A stretch of 64,000 nt of DNA from JAZKAR01 sp040389065 (lineage in GTDB: Bacteria; Pseudomonadota; Gammaproteobacteria; Burkholderiales; Casimicrobiaceae): positions 1-64,000 of the forward strand of contig JAZKAR010000032.1 in NCBI GenBank assembly GCA_040389065.1. Reading direction: 5' to 3'. A program made the translations under genes and the position numbers. Positions 38,976 through 48,417 of the stretch are shown here, piece after piece; the first letter of the stretch is position 1, and every line of letters starts with the position of its first letter. The notes under the pieces are model-generated. The model was not told where the DNA came from. It did not search any database and saw only the letters and a program-made list of their open reading frames with translations.

Positions 38976-39557
38976 TTACAGGTGAGGAACAATCTGCGGT
39001 ACTAGCTCTTCAAAGGTTCTACCTTTGCCGTTTTCACCAATGGCATGCATTTTCCATGCGCCATCATGGCGATAGAGCTTTGCCATGATTTGTGCATTAT
39101 GCGAACCTTGGGCTGAAAGATTGAAACGTGCAATTTCCTGCTGATTAGCTCCATTAAGAATGCGGCAATAGGCATTCTCAACGGAAGAAAAATCTTGGCC
39201 AGTAAAACAATTTACTGTAAATACCAGGCTCTTGGCTTGGGGTGATACTTTGGATAAATCAACAACAATTTGTTCATCATCGCCTTCACCCTCGCCGCTG
39301 CGGTTATCGCCAGTATGTACAATACTGCCATCATTGCTTTTAAGCTGGCGGAACCATGCACAATCAATCGCACGGTTTTGGTCATCAAACACAATACATG
39401 AAGCATCTAAATCAATTTCGCTGCTGCCGCCGCCAAAGCCGAAGAGACCTTTTTTCTTGACGGCATCCCATCCGAGCCCCATGACAATACGGCTTAAGGC
39501 AGAACCTGCTTCTTTATCGAGCGAGATTTTCTGACCCTTCTGTAAATTTACAGACAT
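38976..39557 (-). CDS. TerD-family stress/tellurium-resistance protein
   Basis: The 193-residue protein has the TerD fold: MSVNLQKGQKISLDK, GLGWDAV, DLDASCIVF, the calcium-binding HTGDNRSGEGEGDDE and VPQIVPHL at the end. The Asp/Glu loop binds Ca2+ in TerD homologues. The short GGGSS-containing insertion before the Asp loop is more like TerZ/TerX. It is the second gene of a tandem pair, 48 bp after its paralogue. Associated TerB/TerC genes are not present here. Confidence 0.92.
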   Translation of the reverse strand: MSVNLQKGQKISLDKEAGSALSRIVMGLGWDAVKKKGLFGFGGGSSEIDLDASCIVFDDQNRAIDCAWFRQLKSNDGSIVHTGDNRSGEGEGDDEQIVVDLSKVSPQAKSLVFTVNCFTGQDFSSVENAYCRILNGANQQEIARFNLSAQGSHNAQIMAKLYRHDGAWKMHAIGENGKGRTFEELVPQIVPHL

Positions 39558-39605
39558 GGTTTTATCCTTGTAATAAAGGTTGAAAACAAAGGTAGAAAAG
39601 TGCGA

Positions 39606-40181
39606 TTAAACGCTAACACCAAATGAATTGGCTAAAGGGCCTAATCCGCCTTTAAAGCCTTGCCCTACCGCCTTAAATTTCCAATCGGTACCATTACGGT
39701 ATACTTCACCAAAAACCATCGCTGTTTCGGTTGAGCCATCTTCTGAGAGGTCAAAGCGCGCAATTTCTGTATCATTCTCTGCATTTACGCAGCGAATATA
39801 CGCTTTTGAAACCATGCCAAAATTTTGTTTGCGTGTTTCGCCTTCATGAATCGTTACAGCTACTGAAATCTTATCAACGTCAGCAGGTACTTTATCGAGT
39901 TCTAAGGTTACGCGCTCATCATCGCCATCGCCATCGCCTGTTTTATTATCGCCTGAATGGGTGACTGAACCGCAAGTAGATTTTAATGCATTGTAAAATA
40001 TGAAGTCGGCGTCGCTGCGTACTTTGCCATCTGTTTTAAGTAAGAATGCGCTACCGTCTAAGTCAAATCCTGAACCATCGGTTGAGCGAGCATCCCATCC
40101 TAATCCAATAATCATTTTTTTTAGACCAGGTGCTTCTTTGCTTAAATTAACATTGCCGCCTTTTTGTAAGCTTATTGCCAT
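39606..40181 (-). CDS. TerD/TerE-family stress protein
   Basis: The 191-residue protein resembles TerD and TerE closely: SLQKGGNVNLSKEAPGL, IIGLGWDARSTDG, DLDGSAFLL, HSGDNKTGDGDGDDE (calcium site) and FGEVYRNGTDWKFKAVGQG. It is the first gene of the pair. Predicted role: cytoplasmic Ca-binding protein in tellurite, phage or general stress tolerance; the exact role of the family is not settled. Confidence 0.94.
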   Translation of the reverse strand: MAISLQKGGNVNLSKEAPGLKKMIIGLGWDARSTDGSGFDLDGSAFLLKTDGKVRSDADFIFYNALKSTCGSVTHSGDNKTGDGDGDDERVTLELDKVPADVDKISVAVTIHEGETRKQNFGMVSKAYIRCVNAENDTEIARFDLSEDGSTETAMVFGEVYRNGTDWKFKAVGQGFKGGLGPLANSFGVSV

Positions 40182-40592
40182 GTTTCTATTCCTTTTTTAC
40201 AAAGTTGTGAGCACTTCTAACTCGATGGTGCCGTAACACGTGTTGCCCAACTACTGGCAATCAAACTGCCAATTAGGCATGTCACTATGAATACGTCACG
40301 ATCTGAAAATTTAGTTTCTTAGAGATGCCCGCATGTTAAGATTTTATTCCACAAGCGCTATGCTTCTAGAACACAATCGCTTTGTACTACCCGTTGCCTT
40401 AATAGGCAGTGGATAGTGGCCTTATTAATTAGGCCATTTCTACACGCGATGAAAGAAGTGTACGCTAAAAAAGGAAAGATAAAAATAGGATAAAGCCGAA
40501 TGCTAACTTCTAAAAAATAGAAGATGGCATTAAATGCAGAATGCTATTTTAAGATCAATCATTAGGTATATAGTTTCAACGATTTATTGGAA
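40182..40592. other. Divergent intergenic region upstream of TerD genes
   Basis: No gene was found. The TerD promoter should lie at the left end. A short palindrome around ggcctTATTAATTaggcc near 40420-40437 is visible; its role is unknown. Confidence 0.45.
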
Positions 40593-40698
40593 TGAGAAGT
40601 TGCGCAGCATGGTTCTTTCAACGTGTTGGCAATTTGCCGTAGCTCTTGTACTCTCTGCGTTGCTCGACCTTGAGTGAACCCAACTCCATAATCTCTAA
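40593..40698 (+). repeat. Palindromic interspersed repeat, copy 5
   Basis: It starts TGAGAAGTTGCGCAG and ends GAACCCAACTCCATAATCTC, with the internal TTGGCAATTTGCCGTA block and CCTTGAGTGAACCCAAC shared with the copy at 49919. It ends 43 bp before recJ. Confidence 0.75.
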
Positions 40699-40741
40699 AC
40701 ATGTTGTAAGTGTTTGTATTCACCTTTTTTAAGGTTTGAAA

Positions 40742-42442
40742 ATGTCACGTATTATCCAACGTTCATATAGTCATCAAATTTTTGAAGCATTAATGGCTAG
40801 TGGAGGAACGCACCCAGTATTTGCGCGTTTGTATGCAGCACGAGGGGTCGAACAGCAAGAATCATTAGCGACCGATTTAAAAGGATTAATTCCTCCATCT
40901 TTACTATTACATGCGAATAAAGCCGCATCTTATCTGGCTGATGCCATTCTTGAACGTAAAAAGCTAGTGATTGTGGCTGATTATGATTGTGATGGAGCAA
41001 CAGCGTGTGCGGTTGGAATACGTGGATTAGCCCGTATGGGGGCGCAGATTGATTATTGTGTGCCGAATCGTTTTGAGTATGGGTATGGTTTAACACCTGA
41101 AATTGTGGAGCTAACTGTAAAAGAAAAACAGCCTGACATCATCATTACGGTTGATAACGGTATTGCCAGTGTAGACGGGGTTGAGCACGCCAGGAGCCTT
41201 GGGGTTGAGGTGTTGATTACGGATCACCATTTGCCAGGTGCCGACTTACCCGATGCAAAAGTGATTGTGAATCCTAATCAGCCAGGCTGCTTGTTTCCTA
41301 GCAAATGTTTGGCGGGTGTAGGGGTCATGTTTTATGTGTTGCTGGCTTTACGAGCAGAGTTAAGGCAACGCGGTGTATTTGATGCAAGCAATCAGCCTAA
41401 ATTAGATGATTTATTAGATCTTGTAGCGTTGGGTACCATTGCCGATTTGGTAAAGCTTGATGCTAATAATCGTATTCTAGTGGCGCAAGGTTTAAAACGA
41501 ATGCGTTTAGGGCTTATGCAGCCTGGAGTAGCTGCGTTGTTTGCTGTAGCTGGGCGTGAGCCGCAACAGGCAAAAGTGAATGATTTAGGCTTCGCTTTGG
41601 GGCCACGTTTAAATGCTGCGGGGCGTTTAGCTGATATGTCGTTAGGCATTGAGTGCCTGATTACAGACGATAAAAACCAAGCACTGGAGATTGCCCGCCA
41701 GCTTGATCAAATGAACAAAGAGCGGCGCGATATTCAAACCGATATGCAGGCGACAGCTATGCTGGTGATAGATGAAGGATTATCACCGCAACATAACGCT
41801 ACCTTGTGTGTATTTGATGCATCGTGGCACCCGGGTGTAATTGGTATTGTTGCTGCACGGCTTAAAGAAAAATTTTATCGACCTACTATTACTTTTGCAC
41901 CATCAGATAATGGCGTATTGAAAGGTTCAGGCCGTTCGATTGCTGGGTTTCATTTGCGTGATGCATTAGATTTAGTATCAAAACAAGCGCCTGAATTAAT
42001 ATGCAGTTTTGGCGGGCACGCGATGGCAGCCGGATTAACGATTCCTGAAGATGCTTTAGATGCTTTTCGTGAAGCATTTGAAGCCGTAGGGCAAAGCTGG
42101 CTAAGTGAGAGCGATTTAGCGCAAAAAGTAGAAACCGATGGCTCTTTAGAAACAGAGTATTTCACGACTCAGTTTATAGCGCTCTTAGATGACCAAGTAT
42201 GGGGCCAGGGGTTTGCACCGCCTTTATTTTGTGATGCGTTTAATGTAGTCGAGCAGCGTATATTAAAAGAAAAACATTTAAAGCTTAAATTAGAAAGAGC
42301 TGGGCAGTATTTTGATGCCGTTTATTTTGGGGAAACTCAATATTTATCGGAATCATCGCGTATTGCTTACCGACTTGATATTAATGCGTATAAGGGAAGG
42401 GAGCAGGTGCAATTGTTGGTGCAGTATGCGGAAGCTTTGTAA
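40742..42442 (+). CDS. recJ: Single-stranded-DNA exonuclease RecJ
   Basis: The chosen ATG at 40742 has AAGG seven to ten bases upstream; an upstream TTG is less likely. The 566-residue protein is a DHH-family 5'-3' exonuclease acting in recombination and mismatch repair. Motifs: DYDCDG at about 80-85, ITVDNGIAS, ITDHHLPG (DHH at 161-163), the DHHA1 part with CFDASWHPGVIGIVAARL and SFGGHAMAAGLT. Length is normal. It converges with the AAA gene, with 10 bp between stops. Confidence 0.97.
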   Translation: MSRIIQRSYSHQIFEALMASGGTHPVFARLYAARGVEQQESLATDLKGLIPPSLLLHANKAASYLADAILERKKLVIVADYDCDGATACAVGIRGLARMGAQIDYCVPNRFEYGYGLTPEIVELTVKEKQPDIIITVDNGIASVDGVEHARSLGVEVLITDHHLPGADLPDAKVIVNPNQPGCLFPSKCLAGVGVMFYVLLALRAELRQRGVFDASNQPKLDDLLDLVALGTIADLVKLDANNRILVAQGLKRMRLGLMQPGVAALFAVAGREPQQAKVNDLGFALGPRLNAAGRLADMSLGIECLITDDKNQALEIARQLDQMNKERRDIQTDMQATAMLVIDEGLSPQHNATLCVFDASWHPGVIGIVAARLKEKFYRPTITFAPSDNGVLKGSGRSIAGFHLRDALDLVSKQAPELICSFGGHAMAAGLTIPEDALDAFREAFEAVGQSWLSESDLAQKVETDGSLETEYFTTQFIALLDDQVWGQGFAPPLFCDAFNVVEQRILKEKHLKLKLERAGQYFDAVYFGETQYLSESSRIAYRLDINAYKGREQVQLLVQYAEAL

Positions 42443-42452
42443 ATAGAAAATT

Positions 42453-44471
42453 TTACTGCTCATTATCTTGTATAGACTTAAATGTATCTGCTATGCACAT
42501 TGGAAAGTATTTAACTCCTTCATTAAGTATTAGTAAACTAATAATACTTTTCATGAAGTTGTTATTTTCTATATACTTTTTATCATTAAAATAAGCATAT
42601 AATATCTCTTCAAGATCATGACCTTTTATTCTACCCCACCAACGAGGTATATTATATTTTTTGTTATTCATAAATTGTATATTTTTATTGCTTGAGAATT
42701 CATCAATTGTTTTTTTTGCTTTTATATAAATATTTTCATTGGATAAGATATCGGAGTTGGATTTTTTTGAAATAAAGTCTTTTATATTGTTAGTTAATAT
42801 TTTTGTTTCTAGATTGATTGTTCTCGTATGATGATTTTTAAGGGGCAGTAATTTGTTTTTGTGCAATTGCCAAAAAACTAAGATAACTGGATTAAGTACT
42901 ATGTTTTCAATAGAGTAAAAATCATTTTCTGCGATAACATAGATACTATTAAATTTTGATTTTTTATTTTTTAAGTCCCAATCAATTATTCCAAATGTTC
43001 GATGCTCACCTTTCTTTAATAATTCTTCAACCTGAGCAATAACTTTTTCACAATTACCCATGCCATTAAGATGATGACCAATTTTTTTTAGTTGCTCATC
43101 ATCAAAGTTTATATTTGCTGAATTCAAAGCAGCTTTTATATTTTCTAAGGGGGAATTTTTAAATGTTGATGTAGCAATAAATTCCAATGAAACATCTTTT
43201 CTAACTAAAATTTTATTTTCAGAGCTAAATATTTTTTTGAAAATTTTGTTATAAATATATTCATCATATAGGCTTTCTACATAAACTTTTCTATGGTTTT
43301 TTTCTTCAACTGCAATATGAGGTACTCCAAAGAGAAGGTTACCAATGGCCTGATCTATAGTGGTAGTAGATAACTTATGTGTAAAATTATTTTCGTTATA
43401 TGGCTCAATCAAGAAAATTGAATTTTTTTCCTTTGGTGCTAAAGCTACAGTAGTGGGAGAATGGGTTGTTAGAAAAAATATTGTACCTAACTCATTATGA
43501 ATCTCTAATAAAACTTTGAAAAATGCATCTATCATTTGAGGATGAAGAAAAACGTCAGGTTCATCTAACAAAATAACTTCTGTTAATTCATAATTATCTT
43601 CTAGAAAATTTGTGTAAAAACATTGTGTTGCAATCCATAAAATACATTTTTCACCTCTAGATAAACCATCTGAGTTAAATTTTTTTTCTGGCGAGCTTTT
43701 TTTATAAAAGTAAATTTCTATATCATTATTAAAATCTGTTGAATTTAAGATTGCATTTAAAAAAATTTCTATATCCCATTCTACTAATCGAATATCTGAT
43801 TTTAGTATTTTTTCAAAAATATTATGGTTGATAAAACTCCAGGGGGATAGAATGTTTCTTTTAAAGTCTAATAGTTTATCTTTAATTTTTAAATGAAAAT
43901 AAGTGGTTAGTACAGCTTTAATATTGCTATTAATATCTATTTTAATATCTTGAAGTGCAGAGTAAAAACTAAAAAAGTGTTTTTTAGTTAGTTTATTTAT
44001 ATCAACCTTGTATTTTTCAGCAATTGTTTTTATGGTTTCAATTTCAATACCAATTTCGCCATTTATATTTTTTGATAACACATAATTAAAAGTTATAGCG
44101 TCACAGCCTTTATTAGGGCCATATTTCTTAAATTCATCATAGGTATCTGGTAAACATTTGCGTATTACTTCATCATAATCCTTAAAAAGAGTTTTAGCTC
44201 TATCTTTTGTAATGATATTGTTAGTAGAGGCTTGATTGTTAGTGATATTGAAAATATCAATAAGGGTAGATGTTGCAAAGCATGAGGGGCATTGTAATAA
44301 TATCTTGTTATTGGTATTTATTTCAGAAAGTAATCGTGTTTTTCCATAGCCATTTGCACCAGTAATTATATTTATAGGGCTTTCAATTACCGTATTTTCC
44401 AATTTAAGGGAAAAGCTTTCTGATGGGCACTCTTGAGTAATTTTTATAGGTAAAAGATTTTTTTTGGTCAT
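42453..44471 (-). CDS. AAA ATPase with Toprim/DUF4435-like C-terminal half
   Basis: The 672-residue protein has an ABC/SMC-type ATPase half: Walker A GANGYGKT at 38-45, signature LSRGEKCILW and Walker B EVILLDEPDVFLHP, followed by FFLTTHSPT (switch His). From about residue 385 the pattern KVYVESLYDEYIYNKIF ... FGIIDWDLKN resembles the Toprim-type DUF4435 domain, with an acidic Glu and an Asp-x-Asp. Related proteins (OLD-like ATPase-nucleases) are anti-phage or repair nucleases. The gene is clearly richer in A+T and Lys/Asn/Ile codons than its neighbours, and sits between recJ and tal, so it may have been acquired. No partner gene is beside it. Confidence 0.75.
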   Translation of the reverse strand: MTKKNLLPIKITQECPSESFSLKLENTVIESPINIITGANGYGKTRLLSEINTNNKILLQCPSCFATSTLIDIFNITNNQASTNNIITKDRAKTLFKDYDEVIRKCLPDTYDEFKKYGPNKGCDAITFNYVLSKNINGEIGIEIETIKTIAEKYKVDINKLTKKHFFSFYSALQDIKIDINSNIKAVLTTYFHLKIKDKLLDFKRNILSPWSFINHNIFEKILKSDIRLVEWDIEIFLNAILNSTDFNNDIEIYFYKKSSPEKKFNSDGLSRGEKCILWIATQCFYTNFLEDNYELTEVILLDEPDVFLHPQMIDAFFKVLLEIHNELGTIFFLTTHSPTTVALAPKEKNSIFLIEPYNENNFTHKLSTTTIDQAIGNLLFGVPHIAVEEKNHRKVYVESLYDEYIYNKIFKKIFSSENKILVRKDVSLEFIATSTFKNSPLENIKAALNSANINFDDEQLKKIGHHLNGMGNCEKVIAQVEELLKKGEHRTFGIIDWDLKNKKSKFNSIYVIAENDFYSIENIVLNPVILVFWQLHKNKLLPLKNHHTRTINLETKILTNNIKDFISKKSNSDILSNENIYIKAKKTIDEFSSNKNIQFMNNKKYNIPRWWGRIKGHDLEEILYAYFNDKKYIENNNFMKSIISLLILNEGVKYFPMCIADTFKSIQDNEQ

Positions 44472-44544
44472 GATACCTTGTCGTGTTTAAATTAATTGGA
44501 ATTATCACATAATATTACTCTATAAAAAAGCTTTTATACCATTT

Positions 44545-44580
44545 AAAAAATCCCTCTAACTCTTTAAAAAGGTAGAGGGA
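44545..44580 (-). terminator. Terminator of the xylB-tal operon
   Basis: TCCCTCTA at 44551-44558 pairs exactly with TAGAGGGA at 44573-44580. On the minus strand the stem is followed by TTTTTT. It lies 60 bp after the tal stop and separates tal from the AAA gene. Confidence 0.85.
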
Positions 44581-44639
44581 AAAAATTAAATTTAATACTA
44601 TTAACTCGGATATAGTTTGTTATAGCCCAATAGTATTAT

Positions 44640-45707
44640 TTATTTAACCAGCGCCATCAACTTCGCAAACGCCTCTTCAAACTGTTTTAATCCCTCTTTT
44701 TGAAGTTCTTCACCTAGTTGATTTAAATCTATACCAGAAGCAGCTAGTTCTGCTAATTGTTGTTCTGCTGTTGGTAAATCTTCAGTCAAACTATTGCGCG
44801 CTTCGCCGTGGTCAGAAAATGCTGCCAGTGTGGCTTCAGGGGCTGTGTTAACCGTATGTGGGCCGATAAGTTCTTCAATGTAACGTACATCGCGATAAGC
44901 AGGGTTTTTGTTACCTGTGCTGGCCCATAATAATATTTGCGGGTGTGCGCCAGCTGTTTTTAGTGCGACAAAAATTTCGCCTTCAAAAGCCTGTTGCCAT
45001 AGGCTATAAGCATGTTTCGCTGAAGCAATGGCTATTTGCCCTTTTAGATGAGAAAGATTGGCAGGAAGTAATGCATCAATTTTTACATCGACCCGACTAA
45101 TAAATACGCTAGCTACAGAATGAATATTAGAGAGCGGAAGCTTCTTTTCTAAACGGCGTTTTAAACCGCGTTGGTAAGCCGCAAAAATAGCATTCACATG
45201 TTTTTCAGAAAACATTAATGTCACATTAACATTTATGCCTTCAGCAATCACTTCTTCGCATGCAATGACGCCTGCTGCTGTTGCTGGTATTTTTATCATG
45301 AGATTGGGTTGATTAATTTCTGCCCATAAACGGCGTGCGGCTGCAACTGTGCCTGCCGCATCGTGCGCTAACTTGGGCGATACTTCAAAGCTCACATAGC
45401 CCATTTCGCCGTGGCTTTGTTCATATAAAGGGCGAAGCAACTGACATGCATCGATAATATCGGGTAATACTAATGATTCAAAGCGGCGTTCTAAATCGGT
45501 TTCATTTGTTTTTATCGCCGATAGTTTAGTTTGGTATTGAGCGCCTTGGCTAATAGCATTATGAAAAATAGCAGGGTTAGACGTAATACCTGTAATGCCT
45601 TCATTTTTTATCCACTGCGTTAATTTTCCGCCATCGATTAGCTCGCGTGATAAATTATCTAACCAGATTTGTTGTTTAAATTGGCCTATAGATTGAATTC
45701 GACTCAT
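44640..45707 (-). CDS. tal: Transaldolase
   Basis: The 355-residue enzyme interconverts sugar phosphates of the pentose phosphate pathway. It shows WLDNLSRELIDGGKLTQWI, GITGITSNPAIFHNAI, VSFEVSPKLAHD, NLMIKIPAT with the Schiff-base lysine, and NVTLMFSEKH. The form (about 350-380 residues) is that found in actinobacteria and many proteobacteria, rather than the 317-residue TalB type. AAAGGA lies seven bases before the ATG. It follows xylB by 72 bp, so it channels xylulose 5-phosphate onward. Confidence 0.95.
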   Translation of the reverse strand: MSRIQSIGQFKQQIWLDNLSRELIDGGKLTQWIKNEGITGITSNPAIFHNAISQGAQYQTKLSAIKTNETDLERRFESLVLPDIIDACQLLRPLYEQSHGEMGYVSFEVSPKLAHDAAGTVAAARRLWAEINQPNLMIKIPATAAGVIACEEVIAEGINVNVTLMFSEKHVNAIFAAYQRGLKRRLEKKLPLSNIHSVASVFISRVDVKIDALLPANLSHLKGQIAIASAKHAYSLWQQAFEGEIFVALKTAGAHPQILLWASTGNKNPAYRDVRYIEELIGPHTVNTAPEATLAAFSDHGEARNSLTEDLPTAEQQLAELAASGIDLNQLGEELQKEGLKQFEEAFAKLMALVK

Positions 45708-45779
45708 TAAGGTATCCTTTGTTTTAAGTATGTTTGGCGTAAATCTTATTTTATAAGATAAATATTAGAATTTTAAACA

Positions 45780-47255
45780 CTATTGATTGGCGAAAGACGC
45801 AAAATAGGGCAAATTAGCACCATAAAGCGATTTAAAGCGATCATAGCGATCAGTTAAAATAGATTGTTGTTGGGTATCTGGCTCAAACCGTTCTAAAACA
45901 GGCATTGGTAAGCAGGTCTGTTCAATGTTGCCTCCCTGGGCGATTCTTGCTAACCGAGCAGCGCCTAGTGCGCCTGCTGCTTCACTGCCCGAGCGTGTAG
46001 CGAGCGGAAGGTTTAAGGTATCGGCAATAAGCTGCGCCCATAACGAACTGCGTGTGCCCCCACCAACTAACGAGAGTGTTAGCGTACTGGAAGGGTCTTT
46101 GAGGCCTTGAAGTCCATCGAGCAGCCCAAAACTCACGCCTTCAATCACTGAGTAAATTAGATCAGCAGCTTCATGTTGATGGGTTAAGCCAAAGAATAAC
46201 CCTTGTGCATGTGGGTTATTATGCGGTGTGCGCTCACCTGATAAGTAAGGCAAAAAGAGAGGCGCTAAATGACGACGTTTAGGTGAGAGCGTTGCCGCAA
46301 GGCCAAGTGCTTCAGATTCGTCTTTTTGGCCTGTTAGCCGAGAAACCCAGCTTAAACTGCTTGCGGCTGAAAGCATGACAGACATTTGATGCCAGCGGTT
46401 TGGCAACGCATGGCAAAAGGCATGAATAGCAGCAGCAGGATTTGGGCGGTAATGATCATTACAAATAAATATTACCCCTGATGTACCCAAAGAAACAAAG
46501 CCTTGACCAGGCTGTATAGCGCCGATTCCTATTGCACTGGCTGCATTATCGCCCGCACCACCAGCAATAATGACTTCATTTTTTATACCCCAGCGTTTGG
46601 CTAGATAGGGATGTAACATACCAGAAGCTTCATTGCTTTCAATCAGCCTTGGCATATGATCAATCGTTAAATCACATCCTTTAAATAATGTTTCTGACCA
46701 AGCACGCTGTTGAACATCTATCCATAGGGTGCCTGAGGCATCAGAACAGTCCGTTACAATATCACCCGATAGGCAATAGCGTAAATAGTCTTTAGGGAGT
46801 AAAACTTTGGCAATTTTTTTGAATAGCGCAGGTTCATGGCGCTTGAGCCAGCATAGCTTAGGTGCGGTAAAGCCTGGCATAACAAGATTGCCTGATAGCT
46901 GTTCAATATTGGGAACTCGCTCTTTTAGTTCATGGCATTCTTGGCTGCTTCGCCCATCATTCCAAAGTATGGCAGGCCGTAATACTTGGTGCTGAGCATC
47001 TAAGACAACAGCGCCATGCATCTGCCCTGATAAACCAATGGCTTTGATATCAGCCATGACTGAAGGCATTTCAACTGCATACTGGTCTAGCAATGTGCAT
47101 ACTGCTTCCCACCACTCATGAGGCTCCTGCTCAGACCATAAGGGTTGAGGACGTTGTATCGATAAAGCATAACGTTTGATTGCTTTAACCGAGTGATTTT
47201 CACATAAAAGTAGTACTTTAACCTCGGTTGTACCAAGATCAATGCCAAGAAACAT
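45780..47255 (-). CDS. xylB: Xylulokinase
   Basis: The start ATG at 47255 has AGGA eight bases upstream; the upstream ATG at 47261 is too close to it. The 491-residue FGGY-family kinase shows FLGIDLGTTEVKVLLL, GLSGQMHGAVVLD, PAILWNDGRS, GAGDNAASAIGIG, FVSLGTSGVIF, PYLSGERTPHN and LVGGGTRSSLWAQLIAD, all typical of XylB (the QMHG and WNDGR parts bind xylulose). It phosphorylates D-xylulose. It lies between the AraC regulator (50 bp) and tal. Confidence 0.95.
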   Translation of the reverse strand: MFLGIDLGTTEVKVLLLCENHSVKAIKRYALSIQRPQPLWSEQEPHEWWEAVCTLLDQYAVEMPSVMADIKAIGLSGQMHGAVVLDAQHQVLRPAILWNDGRSSQECHELKERVPNIEQLSGNLVMPGFTAPKLCWLKRHEPALFKKIAKVLLPKDYLRYCLSGDIVTDCSDASGTLWIDVQQRAWSETLFKGCDLTIDHMPRLIESNEASGMLHPYLAKRWGIKNEVIIAGGAGDNAASAIGIGAIQPGQGFVSLGTSGVIFICNDHYRPNPAAAIHAFCHALPNRWHQMSVMLSAASSLSWVSRLTGQKDESEALGLAATLSPKRRHLAPLFLPYLSGERTPHNNPHAQGLFFGLTHQHEAADLIYSVIEGVSFGLLDGLQGLKDPSSTLTLSLVGGGTRSSLWAQLIADTLNLPLATRSGSEAAGALGAARLARIAQGGNIEQTCLPMPVLERFEPDTQQQSILTDRYDRFKSLYGANLPYFASFANQ

Positions 47256-47304
47256 ACTCATTATCCTTTTGTTTTACCCTGAGGTTGGGCATAGAGGCAG
47301 GTGC

Positions 47305-48234
47305 TTAATGTCGACCAAACCGTTCAGCTGCCTGGCGTCTAAATTCTTTAGGCGTGATACCTTTGAATTCTAAAAATCGCCTATTAAAATTAGCAACATT
47401 ATTAAAACCAACGTCATAACAGACATCTGTAATGTAAAGGTTGGTTTCCATAAGAAGTTGGCATGCTTTATTAATACGAAGCCGATTGACGAACTCAGTA
47501 AAGTGATTGCCTGTTGCCTTACGAAAAAGACGCGAAAACTGGCTTTCAGACATTTCAAGCTGACCGCATAACTGAGCCATTGAAAATTGCGAGGTGCAAT
47601 GCTCGGTAATATAAGAAATAATATTATTAATGCTAGCCATGGAGGGGTCATCATCACGCACTTGCAATTGCAGCGTAGAAAGTAATCGATAGTCACTGCA
47701 AGCCATGAGTTCAACCATTAACTTAAGAAACTCAGCAAATCGTGCACTGCCTTCAGATTCTCGAATGTCGATTAAATAGCTTTTAGCGCGTTCGCTTATT
47801 CCAAAAAATTCAATGCCATGCTTAGCGCGTGCTAACAACTGCAATATGTCTTTTAGTTCAGGAATAAGTTGGCTTGCTGATTCTAAAGGGCCATGCTGGA
47901 ATTGCAGCACCATATCGCGTAAAGCAATATTAGCTTCTACGGTATGTTCTGAGATCCAGTTATGGGGTAAACAAGGGCCTGTTAAAACGAGATGACCAGG
48001 TTCAAATTGCCCAATATAATCGCCTACAAATACTTTGCCGCAACTTTCTAAAATTAAATGCAGTTCATATTCTTCATGATAATGCCAACGCACAAGAGGA
48101 TTGGGACTGCCATGCTCCAGATAGCGCAGAAACCCGTAACTGTCTTTCGTTTCGAATCCTTGCGTAACATCTTTTAAAGGGATGTTTTCTAATTTGTAGG
48201 GTCGCCTGCGTTGTTGTCCACTCATGAAGCTCAT
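47305..48234 (-). CDS. AraC-family transcriptional regulator
   Basis: The 309-residue protein has an N-terminal cupin sensor domain (LVRWHYHEEYELHLILESCGKVFVGDYIGQFEPGHLVL) and a C-terminal double helix-turn-helix (FSMAQLCGQLEMSESQFSRLFRKATG, then ITDVCYDVGFNNVANFNRRFLEFKGITPKEFRR). Such regulators commonly activate polyol or sugar genes. It lies in the operon direction between the polyol dehydrogenase and xylB, with a perfect inverted repeat about 107 bp upstream that could be an operator. Met4 is an alternative start. Confidence 0.93.
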   Translation of the reverse strand: MSFMSGQQRRRPYKLENIPLKDVTQGFETKDSYGFLRYLEHGSPNPLVRWHYHEEYELHLILESCGKVFVGDYIGQFEPGHLVLTGPCLPHNWISEHTVEANIALRDMVLQFQHGPLESASQLIPELKDILQLLARAKHGIEFFGISERAKSYLIDIRESEGSARFAEFLKLMVELMACSDYRLLSTLQLQVRDDDPSMASINNIISYITEHCTSQFSMAQLCGQLEMSESQFSRLFRKATGNHFTEFVNRLRINKACQLLMETNLYITDVCYDVGFNNVANFNRRFLEFKGITPKEFRRQAAERFGRH

Positions 48235-48340
48235 GCCTAATTTATGTTTTTATTAATACAACAGAATCAATTATTATTACCCCGAACTCAGGTTAAATAT
48301 ATATCACGTACTTAATTGCGCTAGTTAACGGTTATTTTTG

Positions 48341-48382
48341 ATGCCAATTTCTTACAGTGTTCACTCCATTTAAAATTGGCAT
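48341..48382. promoter_or_regulatory. 10-bp perfect inverted repeat upstream of the AraC gene
   Basis: ATGCCAATTT at 48341-48350 and AAATTGGCAT at 48373-48382 are exact complements separated by 22 bp. No T run follows on either strand, so an operator or mRNA structure is more likely than a terminator. Confidence 0.5.
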
Positions 48383-48417
48383 GGGTCATCAGATTTAGCA
48401 GGTGAATGAAAATGATA

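Noticed and set aside
35564..44471. Considered a type III CRISPR locus around the CARF-like gene
   Set aside because: No Cas10, Csm/Cmr genes, or spaced direct repeats were seen in the window.
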